Assembly (NCBI RefSeq): GCF_033100135.1
Contig: NZ_CP136920.1
Coordinates: forward strand, 186,001-250,000
From: Rubellicoccus peritrichatus
Lineage (GTDB): Bacteria > Verrucomicrobiota > Verrucomicrobiia > Opitutales > Cerasicoccaceae
DNA length: 64,000 nt
Reading direction: 5' to 3'
The notes under the pieces: model-generated
The model's input: only the letters and a program-made list of their open reading frames with translations
The model's database searches: none
What the model was told of the DNA's origin: nothing
Made by a program: the position numbers and the translations under genes
In this document: piece by piece, positions 55,625 to 63,807 of the stretch
Layout of the letters: each line of letters opens with the position of its first letter
How positions within the stretch are numbered: the stretch's first letter is position 1

Positions 55625-57481
55625 TCAATCACCCGGGAAATAAGATTCCAAAAGGGCGATCAATTCCAACTCATTGCTGTTACGTGCTGCCTCAAGTGGG
55701 GTTTCACCGTCTTCGCAAGGATGATTAACCGAAGCACCCGCTTCGAGCAGAACCTTCGCAACTTCGAGTCGATCCGCAATCGAAGCCAAACTTCGACACG
55801 CAAACCAAAGCGGCGTGTTGCCAAGTTCATTGGCCCCATCAACCGCCATCCCCTTCTCAAGCAGCAACCGAACAATCTCGACTCGACCACAACATGCAGC
55901 CACAGCAAGCACACTGAGGCCATCAATCGGGACAAGCTGATGGATCGATTCAGGAGACTCTGATAAAAAGTGTTTCACTGTCTCGATCTCGCCAGCACGA
56001 GTTGCAGCCAAAATACTGTCCTTTACTCCAGCTTCCAGAAGGAGCTGGCGAATCTCACTTGCATCAGGATCGCCGACCGGACGAGTCTCATAGGCATTGA
56101 GCAATTCAAGCGGTGTCTCACCAAGCGGGTTTTGCTGGTTGGGATCAGCCCCCTGCTCCAGCAGGTATTGAACAATTTCTGGCAGGCATGGATACACTGC
56201 CAAATGCAAAGGCTTACGCGGTGCAGTACATTGATCGACGGATAGACCGCGTTCGGCCAAAAGCCGGGTTGCCTCAAGGCTCTTGCCCTCAATGATCGCT
56301 GCAGGCCAAAGATCAATCCCCAAAGCTTCGGGATGTGCATCGATAAGTTCGTTTGCCGATTTAGTATCACCACGACGTAAAGCTGTCTTCAATTTTGTTT
56401 TAACATCGAGCGGTTTCAACAACTCAAGAATCTCAGTATTCTTGTTGTAGAGTTCCATCACGGAAACCGGCCCAATGCGTTCGTCGAATCTTTTCACTGT
56501 AGCACGAACGCTCGTATCAAGCCACTCCCCCACTCGTTCAGTTAAGAGAGGAAGTGCTTCAGCTTTCCAGTGATCATAGGCTGCCGCGGCATGAAATACC
56601 GGAGTCTGCCCCCCAACCCCATCAATCACCATGGCGCGAACATTGATATCGGCTCCGTGATCAAGCAGAACATTGATACATTCTATCTCTGCATACTCGG
56701 CTGCCAGATGAAACAAGGTCGCACCTTTTAGCGAGATGTTACCATAAGGCATATCCGGAAACTGGCGATGGACCAGGCCGGGATCATCCCTAAGCATCTG
56801 CTTCAGTAACTTCGCATCACCCTTGTGAATCGCCATCATCGGCGGTGTGACTTCTGGCGGCATGTAGGCCCCATGCTTTTCGAGGATTTCAATGCAACGA
56901 TGCTTATGCTCATTTCGCCCACGCACATACGAACCTAAAGTATGCCCCATTGGGCTCGCCTGACCATACTTCGACTTGATCGGCGAAAATGTCACATCGC
57001 AACCATGGTCGATCATGAATTGCAAAGCGTCCGCATTGAGCCCTTCTCCAGTTACCAGGACAATCGGTCCATAATCCGAGCCGTACTGGCCGTCAACATC
57101 GGCCCCATGCTCAACCAGCAGTTCTGCCAATTCTCTGCGCTTGGGAAAGTACAAAGCCCGCGCCAGGCCAAGATCGAGATCATGCTGGGTGAACTTACCG
57201 GATGCCAGGATTTCACGTACTCGATCAATATCATCTTCATTAACCGCCTTGGGAAGTGCTTCCCAGTCGTACTTGACGTTGGAAAGCTGATCCGCTCCGC
57301 GCAACATGGTTTCCACCACATGCATGAGCTCACCCCAGTTCCTGCAACCATACTCCTGCGCCATCTCGTACTGGACATCAGCAAGGGTGCGACCTTCGGC
57401 TAATCGTTGGCGACGTTTGGCCTGCTTGCGCAGGTGTTCTGCGGACGGCTTTACGGGAAGCCGCTTGCGTGCATTGGACAT
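55625..57481 (-). CDS. ankyrin repeat protein
   Basis: A 618-residue protein. The N-terminal segment (about 10-60) reads PSAEHLRKQAKRRQRLAEG..LADVQYEMAQEYGCRNWGELMHVV, a leader pattern (L-K/R-KQAK, then A.Q..IA.EYG..SW) that I associate with many bacterial ankyrin proteins. At least ten ankyrin repeats follow in the rest, marked by pairs such as LLDHGADINVRA, LLEQGADPNQQN and LLEKGMAVDGANELGNTPLWFA. No enzymatic domain or signal peptide is seen, so it probably acts by protein binding in the cytoplasm. It starts at an ATG with an A+G-rich stretch before it. Confidence 0.9.
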   Translation of the reverse strand: MSNARKRLPVKPSAEHLRKQAKRRQRLAEGRTLADVQYEMAQEYGCRNWGELMHVVETMLRGADQLSNVKYDWEALPKAVNEDDIDRVREILASGKFTQHDLDLGLARALYFPKRRELAELLVEHGADVDGQYGSDYGPIVLVTGEGLNADALQFMIDHGCDVTFSPIKSKYGQASPMGHTLGSYVRGRNEHKHRCIEILEKHGAYMPPEVTPPMMAIHKGDAKLLKQMLRDDPGLVHRQFPDMPYGNISLKGATLFHLAAEYAEIECINVLLDHGADINVRAMVIDGVGGQTPVFHAAAAYDHWKAEALPLLTERVGEWLDTSVRATVKRFDERIGPVSVMELYNKNTEILELLKPLDVKTKLKTALRRGDTKSANELIDAHPEALGIDLWPAAIIEGKSLEATRLLAERGLSVDQCTAPRKPLHLAVYPCLPEIVQYLLEQGADPNQQNPLGETPLELLNAYETRPVGDPDASEIRQLLLEAGVKDSILAATRAGEIETVKHFLSESPESIHQLVPIDGLSVLAVAACCGRVEIVRLLLEKGMAVDGANELGNTPLWFACRSLASIADRLEVAKVLLEAGASVNHPCEDGETPLEAARNSNELELIALLESYFPGD

Positions 57482-57686
57482 AATAAACCCTTTCTTTGTT
57501 GGGCCGGCGTCCGCTAAGTCGGCAAGAAACGGTTTCTAAGACTGTGTATTTTAAGCAGGTAGGTTGGACCTTTTCCGCGGACGGGCTGCACCCTGAAATG
57601 CGATGGAGATCACAGTCTTTGTCCCGTCTTTGGTCAAGGGAGAAATAGCATCTGACGCAACATTAGCCACAGGCATAAGGAGCAAT

Positions 57687-58268
57687 TTATTCCGACAATA
57701 ACTTAGAAATTCGCTGTTGAAGCGCAGGGATCACCTCATCTTTAAACCAAGGATTCTTCTTTAACCAAATGTTATTACGCGGGCTTGGATGTGGCAGCGG
57801 GATAACCTTCGGCCAATAGTCCTGCCAATTACGAACGGTTTCCGTGAGGTTTTTCTGCTTGCTGGTTAAATGATAGTCGTGGGCGTATTTACCGATAACC
57901 AAATTCAACTCAAGCTTGGGTATACGGGCTAATAGCTGTTCACGCCACGCTGGCGCGCATTCAGGCCGAGGTGGCAGATCGCCCGACTTGCCAGTACCTG
58001 GATAACAAAAGCCCATTGGGAGAATGGCGACTTTCTTTTCATCATAAAAAGTCTCATCCGACACTCCCATCCACTCTCGCAAGCGTTCGCCACTCGCATC
58101 ATCGAAGGGAATGCCTGTAGCATGAACTTTTCTTCCCGGTGCCTGGCCAGACACCATAATCCGCGCCTTGGGGTGGAGTTGTAAAACAGGACGTGGTCCA
58201 TCCGGCAAATGAGTTTCACAAATCCTGCATGCACGGACTCTCGCTAACAATGATGTGTGTGCTTCCAT
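57687..58268 (-). CDS. uracil-DNA glycosylase superfamily protein
   Basis: A 193-residue protein of the UDG superfamily. The motif SGQAPGRKVHATGIPFDD (about residues 39-56) corresponds to the GExPG..E...G.PF motif of family 4-type glycosylases, and HPSPRNNIWL (about 160-169) is the C-terminal His motif. A CRIC pair near residue 15 is reminiscent of the Fe-S Cys of family 4 enzymes, but only two of the four Cys are obvious. It may excise a damaged base, or have another role in DNA repair. Confidence 0.82.
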   Translation of the reverse strand: MEAHTSLLARVRACRICETHLPDGPRPVLQLHPKARIMVSGQAPGRKVHATGIPFDDASGERLREWMGVSDETFYDEKKVAILPMGFCYPGTGKSGDLPPRPECAPAWREQLLARIPKLELNLVIGKYAHDYHLTSKQKNLTETVRNWQDYWPKVIPLPHPSPRNNIWLKKNPWFKDEVIPALQQRISKLLSE

Positions 58269-58429
58269 AAAAGAGACGCCATTTATGACGTATCAACTTC
58301 CTTTTGCTTACAATTAACTTCAATCAGTCTCGGTATGTATCGGCAGATTTCGAAGATTCACGCAAATGGATCCAATCAACGAGTCGTCAAGCCGCATAAA
58401 CCAGAAAAATGATAAACGGAAAATTAATC

Positions 58430-58515
58430 ACGCTCGCTTCGCTCAAGTCGTAAAGACGCAGGGTATATAAATATGCTTATCTTCTTCACGACTTTGCGGC
58501 TTTGCGTGAGACAAT
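58430..58515. repeat. family C-like reiterated sequence
   Basis: In the gap between the methyltransferase and the UDG-like gene, CTCAAGTCGTAAAGACGCAG is followed about 30 bases later by CACGACTTTGCGGCTTTGCG and TGAG. The purine arm has the core GTAAAGACGCA and the other arm its approximate complement, as in the family C region at 40323-40560, though with a different spacer. Confidence 0.55.
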
Positions 58516-58558
58516 TATATGGTGCACTTCAGCCTAAATCCATTATCGATATTATCGA

Positions 58559-59377
58559 TCATTGAGGCTTACGCCCTACGACCGTGTAAGCAGTCAAAGA
58601 TGCGGCGAAACAACCCCTTTCCGTTTTCTTGGCGAGCTCGCTAATCCAACTCTGCCCGACTTTCTCTGTAATCAGCTTTTCTGATACAGCACGTTCCACT
58701 GTTTGCCTTAGAAAGTATATCTTGTCTGCAGTTTCAAAGTCGGTGATAAGTGAAACACTTGGATAAGCAATCACATCCCTCAATCCAGCATCGACAAAGT
58801 AAGTTGTCAGGTATCTCCCAATCCAAGTATTGGTCAAGGAACCAGTCCACAAGTTTTCGATAATGCGGGTCAATTCCATGTCATCGGAATTCACAGAAAA
58901 GCTACCCCAGTCATTGTCATAGGCCAGCAAGAGACCACCCGGCTCAAGAACCCGGACAAGCTCTTTGATTGCTTCCCTGGGTTGCGGGACATGCTGGAGC
59001 ACACGGTCAATGCGACACTTTGAAAAGTAACCCTCACCGAAAGGAATCGTCTTGATATCGCCATGAATAAACTGGACAGGCAGTTCACTGCTCCGCTTAT
59101 CCGCCCATGCCTCTTTGAGCATCGCCACGCTGGAATCCATGCCTACAACAGAACCATCAGAGACCTTTTCGGCCATGCGAAAAACATCGTCTCCAATTCC
59201 GCATCCTGCATCAAGGACGTTATCATTCGGCATCAACTTCAGTCGCTCATAACTCTGACGTTTGATCGCAACGTAGTATGGCAATGAATCCAAAGTCGAC
59301 AAACACCGTGAATAGACATTTTCATTTCCAGTCTTGTCAACGTTCCTGAATCCAACAGCTACATTTTCCTTACTCAT
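58559..59377 (-). CDS. class I SAM-dependent methyltransferase
   Basis: A 272-residue methyltransferase. The SAM site is standard: VLDAGCGIGDD (motif I, about residues 54-64), GMDSS (II), and DRVLQHVPQPREAIKELVRVLEPGGLL (post-I to III). Overall the layout is UbiE/UbiG-like, small-molecule type. Its ATG lies only 6 bases after the stop of the DUF3095 gene, so the two form an operon. The substrate is unknown. Confidence 0.9.
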   Translation of the reverse strand: MSKENVAVGFRNVDKTGNENVYSRCLSTLDSLPYYVAIKRQSYERLKLMPNDNVLDAGCGIGDDVFRMAEKVSDGSVVGMDSSVAMLKEAWADKRSSELPVQFIHGDIKTIPFGEGYFSKCRIDRVLQHVPQPREAIKELVRVLEPGGLLLAYDNDWGSFSVNSDDMELTRIIENLWTGSLTNTWIGRYLTTYFVDAGLRDVIAYPSVSLITDFETADKIYFLRQTVERAVSEKLITEKVGQSWISELAKKTERGCFAASLTAYTVVGRKPQ

Positions 59378-59383
59378 ATCGTA

Positions 59384-60541
59384 TTAATTTTCCCCAGCAC
59401 GGAGCTGTGCTTTTAAATGCTTGGCTGCCATGGCATAACCTCCGTTGCCGCCATCGATGAAGTGAATATGCTCCCCCTCACCCAACCAGTCGACAAAACA
59501 AGTCATCAGAGAATTATCTGATTCATGAAGCCCATAATATATTTTCCCATCATGATATAGATCATCCAGGAATGACTGAATACGTTTTGCCTGCTCAGCG
59601 CTACAATCAAGTACCATCCTCAGCATATCATCAAACTTCCGGTAGTCCGAATGGGTGTTAAAGGAATCAGCGTACTGTTTCGGATTAAAGATCAAAGGCG
59701 GGATCCCCAGCCGGAAGATCAAAACCGAAGCAGCGATCTCAACAACGCGCCTGATGAAGGCAAAAGACCACGGCGAGGCATGCAGGCGCTTCTCATTCTG
59801 ATAGCTTTCTCCAAAACTATTATAACTCATCTGTGAGGTGTTAACCGGGTTGGCCTGGTCCAGTTGCCCTTCAAATACGTTATCAAGTGCCTCGATAACC
59901 TGCCGGTAAATCGCATCGCCGTTCTCACCTCTGGCGGAGACTAAAAGAGACAATGTCCGGCCGCGTTTTGCCGGGATAGGTTTCCAGCGGCATGAGAGTT
60001 TTTGCAAATTTGTGCTTCCTGAAATATCGGACTCAAACTCATAACGCCCGGGATCGCCTTTCACTTTTTTCTCTGCAAGGGAAAGGCCACCTCCCCGGAA
60101 AAAAGCGACTGACTTTTTGCCAACCAAAAGGAACTTCGCGACCTCAATAAAACTCCCTTCATCGACCAACTCATCGACCCCCACCAATCCCGTCCTCAAC
60201 TCCAGACCAAACTGGGATTCGGATAGTTTCTTCAGTGCAGTTAACTCAACCTTAGCCTGCTCTTCATATTCTGCCGGTATCAACAGTGTGGCACCGTCTC
60301 CACCAAAAACATAGGGAAATTCCAAAGCCCCCAAAGCATTGTGTGCTGACACAATCGTGGCGGCACCTATCGTATTCACATCCTTGTAACGCCCTGCTTC
60401 AATTGCCTTGGTCGAGCCTTTGACATCTGTAATGATAACCTTCCAGTCCTCGGGAACCGCTTTAAAATTCGCATCCCGGGTCATGCCTTTGAAATCAGTA
60501 AAGCCTTGGAGGTCTTGGTAAAAGTCGATCGATTTCATCAC
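59384..60541 (-). CDS. DUF3095 family protein
   Basis: A 385-residue cytoplasmic protein that matches DUF3095: it begins FYQDLQGFTDF and has VIITDVKGSTKAIEAGRYKDVN and the GGDGATLLIP segment. The latter two resemble the nucleotide cyclase fold (an Asp at the start of the domain and the GGDG turn), so the family may be cyclase-derived. A long middle and C-terminal half has no known domain. It forms an operon with the methyltransferase downstream. The biological role is not established. Confidence 0.8.
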   Translation of the reverse strand: MMKSIDFYQDLQGFTDFKGMTRDANFKAVPEDWKVIITDVKGSTKAIEAGRYKDVNTIGAATIVSAHNALGALEFPYVFGGDGATLLIPAEYEEQAKVELTALKKLSESQFGLELRTGLVGVDELVDEGSFIEVAKFLLVGKKSVAFFRGGGLSLAEKKVKGDPGRYEFESDISGSTNLQKLSCRWKPIPAKRGRTLSLLVSARGENGDAIYRQVIEALDNVFEGQLDQANPVNTSQMSYNSFGESYQNEKRLHASPWSFAFIRRVVEIAASVLIFRLGIPPLIFNPKQYADSFNTHSDYRKFDDMLRMVLDCSAEQAKRIQSFLDDLYHDGKIYYGLHESDNSLMTCFVDWLGEGEHIHFIDGGNGGYAMAAKHLKAQLRAGEN

Positions 60542-60712
60542 TCAGGATTGCGTCATCAAGTGAGAACAGTTCCAGCCCATTCTACAATCCTCATCTTCAT
60601 CTTAGTTATCAATACGCCCTGATGAAGATGAGGATTAAGCTTGGGAAATTGAGGCAAGGATCAACGACTTTTTATACTGGCGTCCGGCGGCATGAAGCAT
60701 TCTCATCATTGA

Positions 60713-61291
60713 ATGTTGATGCGTGTGACACAGTTTGGCGAGCCAGTGCTCAAACAAGCAGGGAAGAAAGTCGAGGTCTTCGATGAGGCCTTGAAAAAAC
60801 TCTCCGAGGATATGTTTGAAACAATGTACGCCGAGGAAGGCATTGGGTTAGCGGCCCAGCAGATCGACAAAGCGATCCAGATGTTTGTCATCGACCTGTG
60901 TGTCCGTGAGAAGGACATTGATTTCAGCTATACACTGGATGGCCGCACACCACCACTTGAACTCATCATGCCGATGGTCATGATCAATCCGGAAATTGAA
61001 ACATCTGGCGAAGAGCTACCCTATGAAGAAGGTTGTTTGTCATTTCCAGGCATACGTGGAAATGTTATTCGTCCCAGTGTCGTGCGGGTCAAATATCAGG
61101 ACATTACCGGACAATCACATGACCTGGAATGCGATGGCATCTTCGCCCGCGTGATCCTGCATGAGAATGACCACATCGAAGGCACGCTTTTTATTGAGCG
61201 CATGCACCCGGATGTTCTACGACCTCTGGAATCCAAGTTAAAAAAGCTGAAACGCAAGACCAGGGACTTCCTCAAACGCCGGGGAGGATAA
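60713..61291 (+). CDS. def: peptide deformylase
   Basis: Removes the N-terminal formyl group from new proteins. The 192-residue enzyme has all three metal-site motifs: GIGLAAQQ (about residues 43-50), EEGCLSFPG (about 103-111, Cys ligand) and HENDH (about 146-150). The long acidic insertion around residues 64-84 and the C-terminal Lys/Arg-rich tail are normal variants. There is an ATG at 60713 and a second one two codons later. No fmt gene adjoins it. Confidence 0.95.
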   Translation: MLMRVTQFGEPVLKQAGKKVEVFDEALKKLSEDMFETMYAEEGIGLAAQQIDKAIQMFVIDLCVREKDIDFSYTLDGRTPPLELIMPMVMINPEIETSGEELPYEEGCLSFPGIRGNVIRPSVVRVKYQDITGQSHDLECDGIFARVILHENDHIEGTLFIERMHPDVLRPLESKLKKLKRKTRDFLKRRGG

Positions 61292-61415
61292 GCACATGAT
61301 GCACTTTGCATTTTTCATTTGCTGTTTAGACTATTGTCGCAAATTCAACGCCTTTGTGCCGTTTGAAGACGTTTGTTGTTGATTAGGGAATCCGGTAGGC
61401 TACAGGTTCACCTCA

Positions 61416-62177
61416 ATGGAGATCGAACAAGTTGCCGCCCAATTATTCACACTTCGGGATTTTGTTAAAACCCCGGAAGACATCGCCAAGAGCCTGGAGA
61501 AAGTTGCTGCGATTGGCTACAAGGCCGTTCAAGCCAGTGCACTTGGCCCAATCGAGCCAGAAGAGCTCAAAAAAATCGCACGGGACAATGGGCTGACCAT
61601 TTGCGCGACTCATGAATCCGGAGATTTGATTCGTCAGGAGCCTGAGAAGGTCGTCGAGAAACTCGCCGAACTCGATTGCAAGTACACAGCTTATCCCTAC
61701 CCGGCAGGAGTGGATTTCACTTGCACAGAATCAGTCAGCTCGCTCATCGCCGATTTGGAGAAAGCAACTTCCGTGCTGAAAGCCGCAGGACAGGTTCTGA
61801 CCTATCACAACCACCACCATGAGTTTCAGAAACTGAATGGAGAAATCATCCTCGATAAGATTTACAATGAATGCTCGATCGATGGTGAGATTGATACCTA
61901 TTGGATCCAGTACGGCGGTGGGGACTCAACAGCCTGGTGCAACAAACTGAAAGGTCGCCTGCCGCTCATTCACTTGAAGGATTACAAAATTACTGCTGAG
62001 CCAGCAATCGACATGGCTGAAATTGGTAACGGTGTGCTCGATTTCAAATCCATCATTCCCGCAGCGGAAGCAGCCGGTTGCCAATGGTTCATTGTTGAGC
62101 AGGACAGTTGCCCGGGCGACCCCTTTGACTCCCTCAAGCAGAGCTTTGACTACATCAAGGCGAATCTGGTGGAATAA
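61416..62177 (+). CDS. sugar phosphate isomerase/epimerase family protein
   Basis: A 253-residue TIM-barrel protein of the AP-endonuclease-2-like superfamily (IolE/IolI/Hyi type). It starts EIEQVAAQLFTLRDF and has the metal-site YHNHHHEF (about residue 130-137), the Asp/Glu of LDKIYNE, the HLKDY segment (about 188) and the Glu of WFIVEQD (about 230). Members isomerise or epimerise sugars or inositol derivatives. It stands alone with a strong terminator behind it, so the substrate cannot be deduced from neighbours. Confidence 0.9.
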   Translation: MEIEQVAAQLFTLRDFVKTPEDIAKSLEKVAAIGYKAVQASALGPIEPEELKKIARDNGLTICATHESGDLIRQEPEKVVEKLAELDCKYTAYPYPAGVDFTCTESVSSLIADLEKATSVLKAAGQVLTYHNHHHEFQKLNGEIILDKIYNECSIDGEIDTYWIQYGGGDSTAWCNKLKGRLPLIHLKDYKITAEPAIDMAEIGNGVLDFKSIIPAAEAAGCQWFIVEQDSCPGDPFDSLKQSFDYIKANLVE

Positions 62178-62209
62178 AAACTCTATCCTGCAGCTCCAGG
62201 CATAGTGAG

Positions 62210-62242
62210 ATCCCTGTCATTGGATTTTGACAGGGATTCTTT
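62210..62242 (+). terminator. intrinsic terminator
   Basis: ATCCCTGTCA (62210-62219) and TGACAGGGAT (62228-62237) form a perfect 10-bp stem with an 8-base loop, followed by TCTTTTTATT. It is a textbook rho-independent terminator for the isomerase/epimerase gene. Confidence 0.88.
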
Positions 62243-62263
62243 TTATTCACATGATACACCGTA

Positions 62264-63640
62264 ATGCATAAAACACTTCTCACTCTAAGTCTGCTATTTA
62301 GTTTCTTCTCCATTATTAAAGCTGAGTCTGGCTGGTTCCATGTAGGGCCTGAGTATCCCTGGGTTTGGAGCAACAGTGCCAACGCATGGAATTATGTCTT
62401 TGTTCCCGCCGAAGGGCTGGAAATACAGCTCAATGGCGAAGGGGATTCCCTGACATTCCCCTTCCTGGAAACAGACTGGGTTTATGTGAATTCCGAATTC
62501 CCCTGGATGTGGTCAAGCGCAGACATATCATTGATGCTGGCCAACCAGCCTCAAGGCCTGGTCTGGACCTACAATACGGCCAATGATCAGGTGGAACTCT
62601 GGGGGCACAGTCTCGAAGGCTCAAAGATTGTTGAAAAGCTAGCTGAGCTTCGGGTGGAATTTGGACTCACCGCTGTCGTGGCCGGTGTCTGGTCCGGCAT
62701 CGACGAAGTCGTGACCGCTGCGGTTGGTGAAACCGTAACGGACTTTCCCGCCGAAAAAACGATGCTTTATCGTGTGGGCGGCGTTTGCATTAATATGCTG
62801 ATCACAGTCATGCTCCAAGGTGTGGATAACGGCGACTTCGCACTCGATGACACCATCGATCAATGGCTGCCCGATCTGGTCAACGCCGACAAGGTAACGC
62901 TCCGTATGCTGGCCAACTGCACCGCTGGTTACGACGACTACGTCTTTACCAAAGCATTCGACGATGCGTTCTTTGCCAATGTATTTCGCGGCTTCACCGC
63001 TGATGAGCTGATTGATTTTGGGATGGCGCACAGCCCAACCTATGAGCCGGGAACCGATTGGCACTACTCCCACACCACCTTTGTTGTCATCGGGAAAATC
63101 CTTTCCATGGTCTACAACAAGCCAGTCAGCCAGTTGCTGGAAGAACAAGTCTTTGAACCACTCGGCCTTACCAATACTTACTATGTAACAGGACCGGAAT
63201 TCCCAGGCCAGCCGCTCCATGGCTTCACCACCGAGCGCGAAATTTTTGAAGACTCGACATTCTGGAATCCATCCTGGACCTCCTATACAGGCTCTGTGGT
63301 TTCCAGTGCGATTGACGTTAGCCGCTTTGCCCGCGCCTGGGGCACAGGTGAATTGATTTCCCAGTCTTCCTTCGAGCAAATGATTGCCCCAACCACGGTC
63401 GGAATCGGCCCCAATACAGCCAGTCGCTACTACGCATTAGGCATGGGTGTGGTTGGCGATGGAGAGTGGCTGTTACAAAATCCAAACTTCGGAGGCTACC
63501 AGGGCGCCATGGCCTACAATCTCGAGGATGGAACCACAATCGTCGTATCCTGCACATTGGGACAGAACTCGGACTTCACCGTCCACCACGGCATGGAAAT
63601 CTATAACGCGCTGGTGGAACTGCTGGGCTCGGACGGATAA
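62264..63640 (+). CDS. serine hydrolase (beta-lactamase fold) pseudoenzyme with Trp-rich N-terminus
   Basis: A 458-residue exported protein with a signal peptide (about 1-20). Residues about 21-110 hold two Trp-rich units (GWFHVGPEYPWVWS and DWVYVNSEFPWMWS). The rest, about 120-455, aligns with the beta-lactamase/transpeptidase-like family, as shown by LDDTIDQWLPDL, the AGYDDY region and FEPLGLTNTYY. The catalytic motifs are changed: SxxK reads GVCI (Gly173 instead of Ser), the NHTSG position reads NCTAG, YSN reads YSH, and the C-terminal HxGG-type motif reads NFGGYQG. It is probably catalytically dead and may bind peptidoglycan or other ligands. Confidence 0.85.
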   Translation: MHKTLLTLSLLFSFFSIIKAESGWFHVGPEYPWVWSNSANAWNYVFVPAEGLEIQLNGEGDSLTFPFLETDWVYVNSEFPWMWSSADISLMLANQPQGLVWTYNTANDQVELWGHSLEGSKIVEKLAELRVEFGLTAVVAGVWSGIDEVVTAAVGETVTDFPAEKTMLYRVGGVCINMLITVMLQGVDNGDFALDDTIDQWLPDLVNADKVTLRMLANCTAGYDDYVFTKAFDDAFFANVFRGFTADELIDFGMAHSPTYEPGTDWHYSHTTFVVIGKILSMVYNKPVSQLLEEQVFEPLGLTNTYYVTGPEFPGQPLHGFTTEREIFEDSTFWNPSWTSYTGSVVSSAIDVSRFARAWGTGELISQSSFEQMIAPTTVGIGPNTASRYYALGMGVVGDGEWLLQNPNFGGYQGAMAYNLEDGTTIVVSCTLGQNSDFTVHHGMEIYNALVELLGSDG

Positions 63641-63807
63641 GCGATTAGACAAGTAACCACTCAGGTGGGGACACGAGGGTCTGAGGACAAAAATACCCAT
63701 GAGGTGCCCTTGTTTGTCATCTTCTTAACTTTGTTCGCAGATTTCGTTTTCGACATTGCTTTTATCCGCCTATAAGTGAACACTAGAGCATACCATTAAA
63801 ACGCAGT

